A stretch of 33,191 nt of DNA. It comes from a bacterium. Lineage in GTDB: Bacteria; Gemmatimonadota; Gemmatimonadetes; Gemmatimonadales; Gemmatimonadaceae. How positions within the stretch are numbered: the stretch's first letter is position 1; each line of letters begins with the position of its first letter. The notes beneath the pieces were generated by a model. That model was not told the origin of the DNA and ran no database searches. It saw only the letters and a list, made by a program, of their open reading frames with translations. This document shows, one piece after another, positions 15,707 through 24,501 of this stretch. The stretch is taken from the NCBI GenBank assembly GCA_027484025.1, contig JAIXTI010000093.1, positions 1 to 33,191 of the forward strand, in the 5' to 3' direction. The translations under genes were made by a program, and so were the position numbers.

Positions 15707-17233
15707 GGTTAGCATTCCGCTCATGTCGATCGGCCCTTCAGTGCTATTGACAATTGACTGGTATTCACCAGTCATGCCGGAGCCTGGGGCCCCCGCCAAT
15801 GGCAGCGTTACCGTAAACGTGCTCCCGCGCCCCAGTCGCGACTGCACGTCGAGCGTGCCGCTGTGCGCCTGCGCAATCCACTGCGAGATCGCGAGGCCGA
15901 GGCCGAAGCCCCCGCGCTCACTGGCCCGCGAGCGCACGCGGTCGGCGCGCCAGAACCGCTCGAACACGTACGGCAGGTCGGCCGCCGCGATGCCGATGCC
16001 GGTATCGCGCACGGCGAAGCGCACCACCTCGGTATCTCGGGTGAGCGAAATCTCGACCGTGCCACCACGCGGCGTGTACTTGATCGCGTTGGTCACGAGA
16101 TTGAGAAACAGCTGCCGCAAGCGCGTGACGTCGCCCAACACCTCGGCGTTCTCGAACGACGACGCCTCGATGATGAGTCCGGAGTCCTCGCCCAGCAGAC
16201 GCGCCGTTTCCACCACTTCGCGGGCCAATGGCGCCAACTCGATTGGCTCGCGATACAAGTCGAAGCGCCCTTCGTCGGCACGGGCGAGCGTCAATAGGGA
16301 GTCCACGAGGTCGGCCATGCGCGTGACCTGCTGCAACGCCTCCTCGAGCGCGATGGCCTGCTCCGTCTCGTTCGCCCCCGGATGCATCGCGCGCTCCACG
16401 TCCGCGCGCATGACGGCGAGCGGCGTCTTGAGTTCGTGACTCGCGTCGGCGGTGAATCGCCGCAGCGCCCCGAAGGAGGTTTCGATGCGTTCGATGAACG
16501 CATTGAGTGTCGCGGAGAGTCGAGACAGCTCTTCACCAGCAGCGCCGATGGCCAGTCGCCGGTGCAGCGAACGGCCGTCCGTGATGGCCTCGACCTGATC
16601 GATGATGCGATCGATCGGCCGGAAGACGCGCCCCGCGATGACGTACGCAAAGATGACGGATACCGCCACGAGGAATGGCGAAATGACCACCATCGTCCAC
16701 GCGATGCTCCGGAGGGTCGCGTCAATCTCCGACGTACTGAGCGCGGCGTACACGCGATATCGGGCATCTTCACTCAGTGGCACATCGCGCGCGGCGAGTA
16801 GCACTTCGTCGTTGAAGAGCACCACCCGTTGCATCTCATTGCCCGCTTGCGACGCACGCGCCGCTTCGCTGAAGAGGCCACGATCGGACGTGGAGAGACC
16901 GCTGACCAACGGCGAGGCGTAAATGTCGTATCCGGTGCTGTCCTGTACCAACACGTACCCATCGAGCAGCGACAGGAACGACGCCATGCGTTGTCCCACC
17001 GTACGCACCGCCAGCGGATCGCTGAGACCGAACACCGGTTCCGTCCCGGTGGTTCGCGCCAAATCGATGGCCTTCACGATATGCTCGGCCTCGATCTGCA
17101 CGCGCGACTCGAGTTCCTGTACGAGGATCTCGCGGCGTACCGCCAGCAGCGTCAGCGAAAAGATCAGCAGCGTCCCGATGGACGCCGCGGTCCACGCCAA
17201 CGTGAGGCGCGCGCGAATGGAGCGCATGGCCAT
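15698..17233 (-). CDS. two-component sensor histidine kinase (HAMP, HisKA, HATPase)
   Basis: The 511-aa inner-membrane kinase has TM1 at about 13-32, a periplasmic sensor region to about 175, and TM2 at about 178-200. A HAMP domain follows ([19 protein letters not shown]), then HisKA with [13 protein letters not shown] (phospho-acceptor His266). The ATPase domain shows the N box [20 protein letters not shown] and [12 protein letters not shown]. This is a complete orthodox kinase of the EnvZ/CusS-like class. It begins nine bases after the OmpR-type regulator stop, so that regulator is its probable partner. The signal is unknown; the following TonB-ExbBD genes are a possible target. ATG 17227 is an alternative start two codons in. 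Confidence 0.93.
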   Translation of the reverse strand: MAMRSIRARLTLAWTAASIGTLLIFSLTLLAVRREILVQELESRVQIEAEHIVKAIDLARTTGTEPVFGLSDPLAVRTVGQRMASFLSLLDGYVLVQDSTGYDIYASPLVSGLSTSDRGLFSEAARASQAGNEMQRVVLFNDEVLLAARDVPLSEDARYRVYAALSTSEIDATLRSIAWTMVVISPFLVAVSVIFAYVIAGRVFRPIDRIIDQVEAITDGRSLHRRLAIGAAGEELSRLSATLNAFIERIETSFGALRRFTADASHELKTPLAVMRADVERAMHPGANETEQAIALEEALQQVTRMADLVDSLLTLARADEGRFDLYREPIELAPLAREVVETARLLGEDSGLIIEASSFENAEVLGDVTRLRQLFLNLVTNAIKYTPRGGTVEISLTRDTEVVRFAVRDTGIGIAAADLPYVFERFWRADRVRSRASERGGFGLGLAISQWIAQAHSGTLDVQSRLGRGSTFTVTLPLAGAPGSGMTGEYQSIVNSTEGPIDMSGMLTSD

Positions 17234-17242
17234 GCGGCGTGC

Positions 17243-17911
17243 CTAGGCGCGAATCATGTAGCCCACACCACGCACGGTCGTGATGAGCTTTTTCTCGAAC
17301 TTCGCGTCGATCTTCTTTCGCAGATGATTGATCACGACATCCACGATATTGGTGCCGGGATCGAAGTGATATCCCCAGGCGTACTCGGTAATGAGCGTGC
17401 GGCTCATCACACGACCGGCATGTCGCATGAGATACTCGAGAACAGCGAACTCCTTGGGGGTGAGTTCGATGAACTCCTCGCCACGACGAACCTCGCGCGT
17501 GCCCTGATCGAGTTCGAGGTCACCGACTTTCAGCTGCGGACTCGCCAGGGCGCGCGGGCGACGAAGCAACGCCTCGACTCGGGCGAGCAACTCTTCGAAC
17601 GCAAAGGGTTTGGTGACGTAGTCGTCGGCGCCTGCCCGCAGCGTCTCCACCTTCGCATCCACCGCGTCCTGCGCCGTGAGCACCAGCACCGGCCGCTCAA
17701 AGCCCTTCGCGCGCAGCGAGCGCAGAATGTCGAGGCCATTCCGGCCCGGCAAACGCATATCGAGGATGATGAGATCATACGGCTGTGCCGTCGCGAGGCG
17801 CTCACCCTCCAAACCGTTGTTGCAGAGATCCGTCTGCCAGCGCTGCTCCTCGAGCCCGCGCCGCACGAACTCGCCGACGGTCGGATCGTCTTCGATGACG
17901 AGAATCTTCAT
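17243..17911 (-). CDS. OmpR/PhoB-family response regulator
   Basis: The 222-aa protein has a receiver domain with acidic pair Asp8/Asp9, phospho-acceptor Asp51 (LIILDMRLPGRNG), Thr79 and Lys101 (VTKPF), all intact. A winged-helix DNA-binding domain follows at about 125-222, with LTPKEFAVLEYLMRHAGRVM and the C-terminal RGVGYMI. It would bind direct-repeat DNA sites when phosphorylated by the adjacent kinase. Its ATG overlaps the NtrC-type regulator stop as ATGA (17908-17911), so two regulators of different output class are translationally coupled. Confidence 0.95.
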   Translation of the reverse strand: MKILVIEDDPTVGEFVRRGLEEQRWQTDLCNNGLEGERLATAQPYDLIILDMRLPGRNGLDILRSLRAKGFERPVLVLTAQDAVDAKVETLRAGADDYVTKPFAFEELLARVEALLRRPRALASPQLKVGDLELDQGTREVRRGEEFIELTPKEFAVLEYLMRHAGRVMSRTLITEYAWGYHFDPGTNIVDVVINHLRKKIDAKFEKKLITTVRGVGYMIRA

Positions 17912-19338
17912 GCGTTTCTCCCCGACGGCCGCTTGAAGCCGTACTCGCGGATCTTGCGGTAGAGTGTCTTTGGCGAAATGCCCAGCATTTCAGCGGCGCG
18001 CCCCTGATGCCAGTTGGTCCGTTCGAGCACGTCGGCAATGTGCCGCTGCTCGAGTTCGCCGAGCGACAGGACGCTGGCCGGCGTTGGACGCGCACCGGCG
18101 CCGACCTCCGCGCCCAGCGGCAAGTCCGTCGCTTCGACCACGCCGTTGGTGGCGAGCAACGCGGCGCGCTCCATGACGTTGCGCAACTCGCGCACGTTGC
18201 CGGGCCAGCGATAGCGCTCGAGCGCCCCGATGGCTTCGTCGGTCAACCGCAAGGCGCGCGCGTGCGCGAACGTCCCGAGAAAGTGCTGCGCGAGCAACGG
18301 CACATCGACCACACGTTCACGCAGCGGCGGCAGGGCGATCCGAATGGTGTTGATGCGGTGCAGGAGATCGTCGCGAAAGGTCCCCGCCTGCACCATGCGC
18401 GACAGATCCCGCGTGCTCGAGGCGACCACCCGCACATCGACTTCCACTTTCTGCGCACCGCCGACCCGATAGAAAGTCCCCGACTCCAGCGCGCGCAACA
18501 GCTTGCCCTGCACCTTGAGATCGAGGTCACCGACGTTGTCGAGATACAATGTCCCACCGGCCGCCAGTTCGAAGAGGCCAATGCGTCGCTGCTCGGCGCC
18601 CGGGAACGCGCCCTTCTCCACCCCGAATAGCTCCATCTCCATGAGCGATTCGGCAATGGCCGCGCAGTTGAGGTCGACAAACGGCCCCTCGGCGCGCGCG
18701 CTGCCGGTATGCAACAGACGCGCGATGACATCCTTCCCCGTTCCCGATTCGCCGCTGATGAGCACCGGAGATGGACTCGGGGCGATCTTCTCCACCATGG
18801 AGAGTACGGCGACAAGCGGCGCGAAGTGCGTGACGAACGACGTGCTCGGCATGGCCCGCAGCAGCCGGGATGCCAGGTGCATGTTGTCGCGCGCGAGCAT
18901 GCGCTTCTCCCAGGCCCGACGGACCAGCGCTTCGATCTCCGCCATGCGGTACGGCTTGGACAGAAAGTCGTACGCGCCCAATTTCAGTGCCGCGATCGCG
19001 GTTTCGATGGTGCCGTTACCGGTGATGACGATGATTTCGGGCGGCAGCGGCTCTTCGCGAATGAGGCGCAGCACCTCGAGCCCATCGACCTCGGGCATGA
19101 CCACATCGAGGAGCGCTACGTCGAAGCTTTCGGTGCGCAGTTGCTCCAACGCCGCCCGACCATCCCGCACGATGCGGACGGAGAACCCGCGCGCCGTCAT
19201 GAACTGTTCAAGGATGGTGCCGAGGTGCGTCTCGTCTTCGGCGATGAGCACACGAATAGGCGTACCGCTCTCGATGGCGCGCGTGGAGGCGGGGGTCCCC
19301 ATCGGGGACATGGCGGACGAACCGGACGGCAAGGTCAT
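17908..19338 (-). CDS. NtrC-family response regulator with altered GAFTGA and Walker B motifs
   Basis: The 476-aa protein has a receiver (about 28-145, phospho-acceptor Asp78 in LLDVVMP, Lys128), an AAA+ domain (about 165-395) and a Fis-type helix-turn-helix (about 430-470, GRAAEMLGISPKTLYRKIRE). Walker A is GESGTGKD (196-203), and the WPGNVREL and arginine-rich HRINTIRIALPPLRER segments are normal. Two key motifs deviate. The sigma54-contacting GAFTGA loop is GAFPGA (243-248). Walker B reads LDN (266-268) where the family has LDE. ATP hydrolysis or sigma54 remodelling may be weakened. The ATG overlaps the PAS kinase stop (ATGA), so that kinase is the likely partner. A later in-frame ATG could trim nine residues. 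Confidence 0.92.
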   Translation of the reverse strand: MTLPSGSSAMSPMGTPASTRAIESGTPIRVLIAEDETHLGTILEQFMTARGFSVRIVRDGRAALEQLRTESFDVALLDVVMPEVDGLEVLRLIREEPLPPEIIVITGNGTIETAIAALKLGAYDFLSKPYRMAEIEALVRRAWEKRMLARDNMHLASRLLRAMPSTSFVTHFAPLVAVLSMVEKIAPSPSPVLISGESGTGKDVIARLLHTGSARAEGPFVDLNCAAIAESLMEMELFGVEKGAFPGAEQRRIGLFELAAGGTLYLDNVGDLDLKVQGKLLRALESGTFYRVGGAQKVEVDVRVVASSTRDLSRMVQAGTFRDDLLHRINTIRIALPPLRERVVDVPLLAQHFLGTFAHARALRLTDEAIGALERYRWPGNVRELRNVMERAALLATNGVVEATDLPLGAEVGAGARPTPASVLSLGELEQRHIADVLERTNWHQGRAAEMLGISPKTLYRKIREYGFKRPSGRNA

Positions 19339-20861
19339 ACGGGGTCGGCCGACGCGGCCGCGGACGAGGGTTCCGGCGACGCCGCCGATGCGGGACGGAC
19401 GCCCATGGGGAGCGTGACGCGAAAGTTGGCGCCCTGCCCTTCGGCGGACACGAGTTCGAGCGCGCCACCGTGATCGGCAATGATGCCGTAGCAGATGGCC
19501 AACCCGAGGCCGGTCCCCTGCCCCGTTGGTTTCGTCGTAAAGAAGGGTTCGAACACCTTCGCTTGCAGCGCACGCGGAATGCCGGGCCCCTCGTCTTCGA
19601 CTTCGAGCACGGCATGCCCGCTGCCGTTGATGATATCGAGGCGCGTGCGGATGACGACGCGCCCCTGCTCGGGGGTGGCGTCAAGCGCGTTCATGGCGAG
19701 GGCGATGAGCACCTGCACCAGCTGGTCCGCATCTCCCTCTACCAAGAGCGACGATTTTTCTTCGAGCTCCGTGACCACCTTCACGCGCTTGAAACGCGGG
19801 TGGTGCTGCAGGAGAAAGAGCCCCTGCTGCACGACGGTGTTGAGATCGAAATGTTCGTGGCCACCGGCCTTCGGCCGCGAAAAATCGAGCAGCCCGTTCA
19901 CGATTTTCTTGCAGCGCTGCACTTCGAGATCGATGATGCGCAGGAGCTCCGTCGGGGGCGCCGCGGTGCCCATTTCGACTTGCATGGCGATGGATTCGGC
20001 GCAGGCAGCGATCGTGGCAAGCGGGTTGTTGATCTCGTGCATGACGCCGGCGGCCAACTGTCCGAGGGCGGCGAGCTTTTCCGCCTGGGCGGTCCGGTCG
20101 AGCGCAGCTTTCCAGTCGGTAATGTCTTCGCCGACAGTGATGACATGCGTGACCGCGGCTCCGCCCATGCGCATCGGGATCTTGGAAAGGCGGAAGGTGC
20201 GCGTTTCCCCGAAGGCGTTGCTCTCCATCTGGAATTGCTGCAGCCGGCCGGAGGCGAACACCTCATCGAACTCCCGCTTGAGCAGCGCGGCAGGCTGTCG
20301 GTGGAGCACTTCGAAAATGGAGCGGCCAACGGCGTCGGCGCGCGCCACACCCTGCAGTCCGGTTTCGCGCTTGTGATTCCAGGCGTGAATGCGGTACTGC
20401 CGGTCGATGACGTACAGGCCGAGGGGGAGCGAGTCGACAATGCATTCGATAAACGAGCGCTGCTCGGCCAGCTCGCGCACCCGCGCGGTCAGCTCGCGCT
20501 CGAGATCGTGGAGGTACGCTTCACGATTGACGGCCACGGCCAGCACATTGGCCGTGCCGTTGAGCAGCAGCTCCTCGGACGCCGTGAGCGCCGCGTCCCG
20601 ATGCACGCACAGGGTCGCCACCTGCGTCCCGCCGGATTCAACGGGGCGGCGAACGGGCGCGGCGGTCGGTGCCGCGGTGGTTCCGACGGATCGCCACGAT
20701 ACCGGGGCGATACCAGGCTCCGTGAACTCGAGGGCAACTTCATGGACGTCGAGGGCACGCCCGAGCGCGTCGAGCACCCCCGCGATGCCACCGGCGGTAT
20801 CGCTGCTGGCCGCCAGAATCCCCACCAGATCAAAGAGCGTCGCCGCCTGCGAATTGGACAT
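19335..20861 (-). CDS. cytoplasmic PAS-domain sensor histidine kinase (NtrB-like)
   Basis: The 508-aa protein has no transmembrane segment. Residues about 10-115 look GAF-like, a short coiled region follows, and a PAS domain spans about 138-250 (SLPLGLYVIDRQYRIHAWN and GEDITDW). HisKA contains LAAGVMHEINNPLATI with His275; the H-E-I-N-N-P form is typical of NtrB/PAS kinases pairing with NtrC regulators. The ATPase domain has the N-box segment LAMNALDATPEQG, DEGPGIP and GQGTGLGLAICYG. The start is set at ATG 20861 because the upstream in-frame extension is arginine-rich and low in family character. It is first of four coupled signalling genes and is divergent from the Hsp20 gene. Confidence 0.92.
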   Translation of the reverse strand: MSNSQAATLFDLVGILAASSDTAGGIAGVLDALGRALDVHEVALEFTEPGIAPVSWRSVGTTAAPTAAPVRRPVESGGTQVATLCVHRDAALTASEELLLNGTANVLAVAVNREAYLHDLERELTARVRELAEQRSFIECIVDSLPLGLYVIDRQYRIHAWNHKRETGLQGVARADAVGRSIFEVLHRQPAALLKREFDEVFASGRLQQFQMESNAFGETRTFRLSKIPMRMGGAAVTHVITVGEDITDWKAALDRTAQAEKLAALGQLAAGVMHEINNPLATIAACAESIAMQVEMGTAAPPTELLRIIDLEVQRCKKIVNGLLDFSRPKAGGHEHFDLNTVVQQGLFLLQHHPRFKRVKVVTELEEKSSLLVEGDADQLVQVLIALAMNALDATPEQGRVVIRTRLDIINGSGHAVLEVEDEGPGIPRALQAKVFEPFFTTKPTGQGTGLGLAICYGIIADHGGALELVSAEGQGANFRVTLPMGVRPASAASPEPSSAAASADPV

Positions 20862-21179
20862 GGTGGGGTTGTCGCGGGAATCGATTGGCGCCTCGTACGC
20901 GCGGCATCGCGCGACGAAAGGTCGACATGCAGAAGGTAGGCGTCGCCTCTCGGTCGGACAAGCTGACCGATCGTTACGGTTGCATTGCGAAACGATGACC
21001 ATTGCCACCGCGGCAGTTCGCCTGCCACAACGGCCGTCAACATCACCGGCAATTGGCCGGAGTGGCCGAAGCGCGCGGGCACGGCGGCTGCACGTTGCAG
21101 AGACCGGCGGCGCTCCCGATCACGAGGGCGCCCGCGATCAGGTCTCATTTTCTTCGGGCGAAGTGCCCAGGAGTTTTCC
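20862..21179. promoter_or_regulatory. 318-base divergent control region between PAS kinase and Hsp20 genes
   Basis: No convincing gene is seen here. Two adjoining short dyads are visible: TCGGTC/GACCGA (20950-20955, 20965-20970) and ATCGTT/AACGAT (20970-20975, 20991-20996). No sigma54-type GG-N10-GC element or CIRCE-like heat-shock element was found by eye. Promoters for both flanking genes must lie here, and the dyads are candidate regulator sites. Confidence 0.35.
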
Positions 21180-21641
21180 ATGACGTACACGTTCCCGATC
21201 GCCACTGCGTTCCCCAATGCTTCGCTGCGGCGTGAAATCGACCGGATGTTCGACGATGTCTTCGCATCGCGTGCGGCGGCCCCGTCCCGGCAGCCTCTGG
21301 CTGCGGCGCGCGAAGACGCGACCGGCTACACACTGGAAGTCGATCTCCCGGGCGTGGACCCGCAGCGGGTGGAGCTGCTGGCCGAGGAAGGCGTGCTGAC
21401 GCTCCGTGGCTCACGAGCCCAGCGAGCACTGGCTGAGGGCGAGACGGCGGTCTTCGCTGAGGTTGCGGGCGGTGACTTCGTCCGTCGCTTCCGCCTCCCC
21501 AAGGTGGCCGACCTGCAGTCGGTCTCGGCCAGCTACGCGCTCGGCGTCCTGAGCATCCGGGTGGCGAAGATCGCCCCGGCACAGCCGCGCCGGGTACCGG
21601 TCACGATTCAGTCGCCGACCGTCAGCACGCCGACGGATTAA
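21180..21641 (+). CDS. hsp20: small heat shock protein (Hsp20/alpha-crystallin family)
   Basis: The 153-aa protein has a short N-terminal arm with LRREIDRMFDDVF, an alpha-crystallin domain (about 43-138) with GYTLEVDLPGVDPQRVEL and LTLRGSR, then FVRRFRLPKVADLQSVSASY and GVLSIRVAK, the conserved A-x-x-x-G-V-L motif. A proline-rich tail with VPVTI supplies a likely IxI-type oligomer contact. It would hold unfolding proteins as an ATP-independent chaperone. GGAG lies six bases before ATG 21180. It is convergent with a peroxiredoxin gene and forms a small stress pair with it. Confidence 0.95.
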   Translation: MTYTFPIATAFPNASLRREIDRMFDDVFASRAAAPSRQPLAAAREDATGYTLEVDLPGVDPQRVELLAEEGVLTLRGSRAQRALAEGETAVFAEVAGGDFVRRFRLPKVADLQSVSASYALGVLSIRVAKIAPAQPRRVPVTIQSPTVSTPTD

Positions 21642-21693
21642 CTCCGCCTCGCGGCCGGACCGGGCATCCAGCCGGCATCGAGTGACGTAGCAC

Positions 21694-21729
21694 ACACGGG
21701 GCGCAGCGATCGTTCGCTGCGCCCCGTGT
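21694..21729. terminator. 16-bp perfect hairpin between convergent hsp20 and peroxiredoxin genes
   Basis: Left arm 21694-21709 (ACACGGGGCGCAGCGA) and right arm 21714-21729 are perfectly complementary around a TCGT loop. The position between two convergent stops suggests a bidirectional terminator. Neither side has a long T-run, so termination may depend on Rho or on stem strength. Confidence 0.65.
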
Positions 21730-21763
21730 CACGTTCGGCGACCGCCTCAGCAACGAGTGTCTT

Positions 21764-22243
21764 TCAAGCGGTCACAGACTTGATAACCGCAAAGATTTCC
21801 TCATTTTGACGACTGAGGCCCGGGTGCTGCTCGGCGTGGGCCCAGCGAACGGTGCCGGTCTTGTCGATCAGGAAGTAGGCGCGGTTGGCAATCTTCCCGT
21901 CGTCCCAAAGGACGCCGTACTGCTGCGCCACGACCTTTGTAGCGTCGGAGAGGAGCTCCACCTTCATGTGGTGCTGATCTCGAAAGCTTGTCAGTGCTTC
22001 CATCGTATCTACTGAAATGGGAAGCACTTGCACATCATCGGCAACGAATCGATCAAAGTCGTCGCTGAAGGCACACATTTCGCTGGTACAGACCGGTGTG
22101 AACGCGGCCGGGAAGAAAGCGAGGAGCACATGCTTCTGGCCTCTGAAACTGGAAAGCGTGATATTCTCCCCCGACGTCGCCGGGAGCGAGAATGCTGGCG
22201 CTTCGGTTCCGACGGCGGGTAATGCGGGTGTTCCAGCAGTCAT
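21764..22243 (-). CDS. peroxiredoxin (AhpE/BCP-like)
   Basis: The 159-aa thioredoxin-fold protein has FFPAAFTPVCTSEMC (43-57), with peroxidatic Cys52 in the PxxxTxxC motif and Cys57 five residues later. That five-residue spacing matches the resolving cysteine of BCP/PrxQ, while the surrounding sequence and length resemble AhpE. It would reduce hydrogen peroxide and organic peroxides in the cytoplasm with a thiol donor. The conserved Arg occurs in the later SFRDQH/AYFLIDKTG region. It is divergent from the GGDEF-EAL gene, with a 63-base shared promoter gap, and convergent with hsp20. Confidence 0.92.
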   Translation of the reverse strand: MTAGTPALPAVGTEAPAFSLPATSGENITLSSFRGQKHVLLAFFPAAFTPVCTSEMCAFSDDFDRFVADDVQVLPISVDTMEALTSFRDQHHMKVELLSDATKVVAQQYGVLWDDGKIANRAYFLIDKTGTVRWAHAEQHPGLSRQNEEIFAVIKSVTA

Positions 22244-22306
22244 GTTTGTATTGGGCTGAGTGGTGCACGCACCGGCAGATCACAATTTCGTACAAATGGA
22301 GCGAGT

Positions 22307-24211
22307 GTGGAGAGAAGCAAAGCAGCCCTGCCGTTTCCGGTGAGCGTTCCACTTCCCATCCCTACCGCCATGACCGATCGTGAGCCGCACGGAACGCCCC
22401 TCGTGGGCGTGTTGCGTGTGTTGCTGGTGGACAATGATCGAAAGGCGGCCACGCGTTCCGAAGCGGGGCTCCGCGCGCGTCTGGGTGAGAAGTTGGCGCT
22501 GTCTTTGGTGCCGAGCCTCGCGTTGGCGATCCGCTCTCTCATGGAGGAGCGCTTCGACGCCGTGGTGTTGGAGCTCGATGTGGCGGATGCGTCGGGGATC
22601 GCGACACTGGCGGGCATTCGGGGCGCTGCGCCCGCCGTTCCGGTCATCGTCTACACGCGCGTGCTCGACGATACGCTCGCGATCCGCGCCCTTCGAGCCG
22701 GCGCCCACGAGTGCCTGGACAAGCGGGAGACACGGCCCGAGGGATTGGCGCGGATGCTGAACTTTGCGTTGGAGCGCCAGCGCCGCATTTCCCTGCTCGA
22801 GGCCGCTCGGGTGGAGGCGGCGCATCGCGCCACACACGATCCGCTCACGGGGCTGGCCAACCGCGAGCTTTTCCTCGATCAGCTGGATCGTGCGCTAGCC
22901 TTCGGCGCGCGTTATTCGCGAAAGACCGGATTGTTGTTCGTCGACCTCGATGGCTTCAAGTCCATCAACGACACCCGCGGACACGCCCTCGGCGACACCC
23001 TGCTGAAGGCGGTGTCCGCACGGCTCCTTGAAAGCGTCCGGCGCTCCGACGCCGTCGCCCGACTGGGGGGCGACGAATTCGTGGTGCTGCTTCCGGACGT
23101 CACCAGCCGCCGTGACGTGGCCTTCGTGAAGGAGACGATTCTCAGTTCGCTACGCGCGCCGATCGAGACCGCCTCCGGCGACGCGTTGTTCATCGAGGCG
23201 AGCATTGGCAGTGCCATGTCACCGCTGGACGGCGCGACGGCGCAGGAGCTGCTCGACGCGGCCGACGCGGATATGTACCGCGAGAAGTACCAGCGCCGCC
23301 GCGACCGCGTATTGACGCTGTCGCTGGAATCACCGGGGCTGGCCCAGGAGATCGAGCCGCCGAATGTCGGCGATTCGGTATCGCACCGCCGTGAAGCGCG
23401 CCTGCGGGCGGCTGCGGCGCGCGGCGAGTTCGAGGTGTTCTACCAACCGGTGCTCGATGTTGTGGCCGACCGGATCATCGGGGCGGAAGCGCTGCTTCGC
23501 TGGCGCGATCCCGATCGCGGACTCCTGTCGCCGTCAGGCTTTTTGTCGCTGGCCGAAGACACGGGGCTCATCGTGCCGATTGGTGAGCAGGTGCTACGGG
23601 ATGCCTGCGAGGCCCTGGTGCGTTGGCGGGCGTCGGGCGTAGACAGTGCGTTACGCGTGGCAGTGAATTTGTCGGCGGTGCAGCTGCGCGAGCACGGCTT
23701 CGAGCGACGGGTGGCACAGATTCTCGCGGAGACCGGGTGCCCGCCGGAGGCGCTGACGCTCGAACTCACCGAGAACAGTACCGTCGTTGACGGCGAGATG
23801 GCGATGGAAACGCTGCGGGCGCTCAAGGGACTCGGGGTGCGTCTGGTGGTCGACGACTTCGGCGTCGGCCATGCGTCGCTGACGTTCCTGCGTGAGGCAC
23901 CGGTCGACGGCATCAAGATCGACCGCCGGTTCGTGTCACAGTTGCTGGTGGATCAACGCGATCAGGCGATCGTGGCGAGCATGGTGCGATTGGCACGCGG
24001 TCTCGGGCTGGACGTGGTGGCCGAGGGGGTGGAGAACGGCGAGCAGTCGCAGCGGCTGGCACGGCTGCAGTGTTTTGCGCAGCAGGGGCGGCATTTCAGC
24101 GACGCGGTGCCGTACGCGTCGATGACCGCGTTATTGGCGGAGCGGAATCGGCTTCCGTTGCGTGCCGATCCGGGTTGGGGCCCGCGCCGCGTGGAAGCGA
24201 AGGGGGCGTAG
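22307..24211 (+). CDS. receiver-GGDEF-EAL cyclic-di-GMP signalling protein
   Basis: The 634-aa protein has three domains. Residues about 36-150 form a receiver-like domain in which the phospho-acceptor position is Glu89 (VVLELDVADASG); Lys139 is kept. The GGDEF domain (about 175-335) has intact GGDEF at 254-258 and an RxxD inhibitory site, RRSD, at 245-248. The EAL domain (about 365-615) has EALLRW (394-399), AVNLSAVQLR, LELTEN, VDDFGVGHASL, IKIDRRF and VAEGVEN, so the metal and catalytic residues look complete. Both diguanylate cyclase and phosphodiesterase activity are possible. GTG 22307 has GGAG nearby; ATG 22370 would remove 21 residues. No membrane segment is seen. A hairpin with TTTT follows. 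Confidence 0.93.
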   Translation: MERSKAALPFPVSVPLPIPTAMTDREPHGTPLVGVLRVLLVDNDRKAATRSEAGLRARLGEKLALSLVPSLALAIRSLMEERFDAVVLELDVADASGIATLAGIRGAAPAVPVIVYTRVLDDTLAIRALRAGAHECLDKRETRPEGLARMLNFALERQRRISLLEAARVEAAHRATHDPLTGLANRELFLDQLDRALAFGARYSRKTGLLFVDLDGFKSINDTRGHALGDTLLKAVSARLLESVRRSDAVARLGGDEFVVLLPDVTSRRDVAFVKETILSSLRAPIETASGDALFIEASIGSAMSPLDGATAQELLDAADADMYREKYQRRRDRVLTLSLESPGLAQEIEPPNVGDSVSHRREARLRAAAARGEFEVFYQPVLDVVADRIIGAEALLRWRDPDRGLLSPSGFLSLAEDTGLIVPIGEQVLRDACEALVRWRASGVDSALRVAVNLSAVQLREHGFERRVAQILAETGCPPEALTLELTENSTVVDGEMAMETLRALKGLGVRLVVDDFGVGHASLTFLREAPVDGIKIDRRFVSQLLVDQRDQAIVASMVRLARGLGLDVVAEGVENGEQSQRLARLQCFAQQGRHFSDAVPYASMTALLAERNRLPLRADPGWGPRRVEAKGA

Positions 24212-24230
24212 CGACAGGGCGTAACACGCA

Positions 24231-24275
24231 CGACGGGCCGCCATTCGTGTGAGTGGCGGCCCGTCGATGGATTTT
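24231..24275 (+). terminator. intrinsic terminator of the GGDEF-EAL gene
   Basis: Thirteen-base arms 24231-24243 and 24254-24266 (CGACGGGCCGCCA and its complement) close a 10-base loop. TTTT follows at 24272-24275. It lies 19 bases after the stop codon and before the oppositely oriented tRNA gene, so it may also limit transcription from the tRNA side. Confidence 0.7.
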
Positions 24276-24290
24276 CGCTTGATTCGATAG

Positions 24291-24363
24291 TGGAGCGTAT
24301 CGGGATCGAACCGATGACCCCCTGCTTGCAAAGCAGGTGCTCTCCCAGCTGAGCTAACGCCCC
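24291..24363 (-). tRNA. tRNA-Ala (anticodon TGC)
   Basis: On the minus strand a 73-nt cloverleaf begins GGGGCGT and ends ACGCTCC plus discriminator A. It contains a D arm (TTAGCTCAGCTGGGAGAGC), an anticodon arm CCTGC-TTTGCAA-GCAGG with anticodon TGC, and a T arm with GGTTCGATCC. The acceptor stem has one G-T pair. CCA is not encoded. It stands alone here rather than in an rRNA spacer. Confidence 0.96.
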
Positions 24364-24501
24364 AATGCGCTGCGTAGCAGCACTGGAATTGTATCCGAAC
24401 AGGTTGCCGGATGGGAGGGGGGGAGTGACGTAGTGCGATACGGCTTGGAGGATGCCGATATCTGCTGTGGAATGCTTTCCCGTCCCTACTCCTCGTAATG
24501 C

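Noticed and set aside
20862-21008. A 49-residue N-terminal extension of the PAS kinase reaching 21008.
   Set aside because: The extension is Arg-rich and unlike any kinase N-terminus, and it runs through the divergent promoter region; ATG 20861 begins the plausible domain sequence.
24413-24427. A G-rich stretch downstream of the Spy-like gene, considered as a G-quadruplex.
   Set aside because: It is essentially two runs, not four separated G-tracts, and is not at a regulatory boundary.
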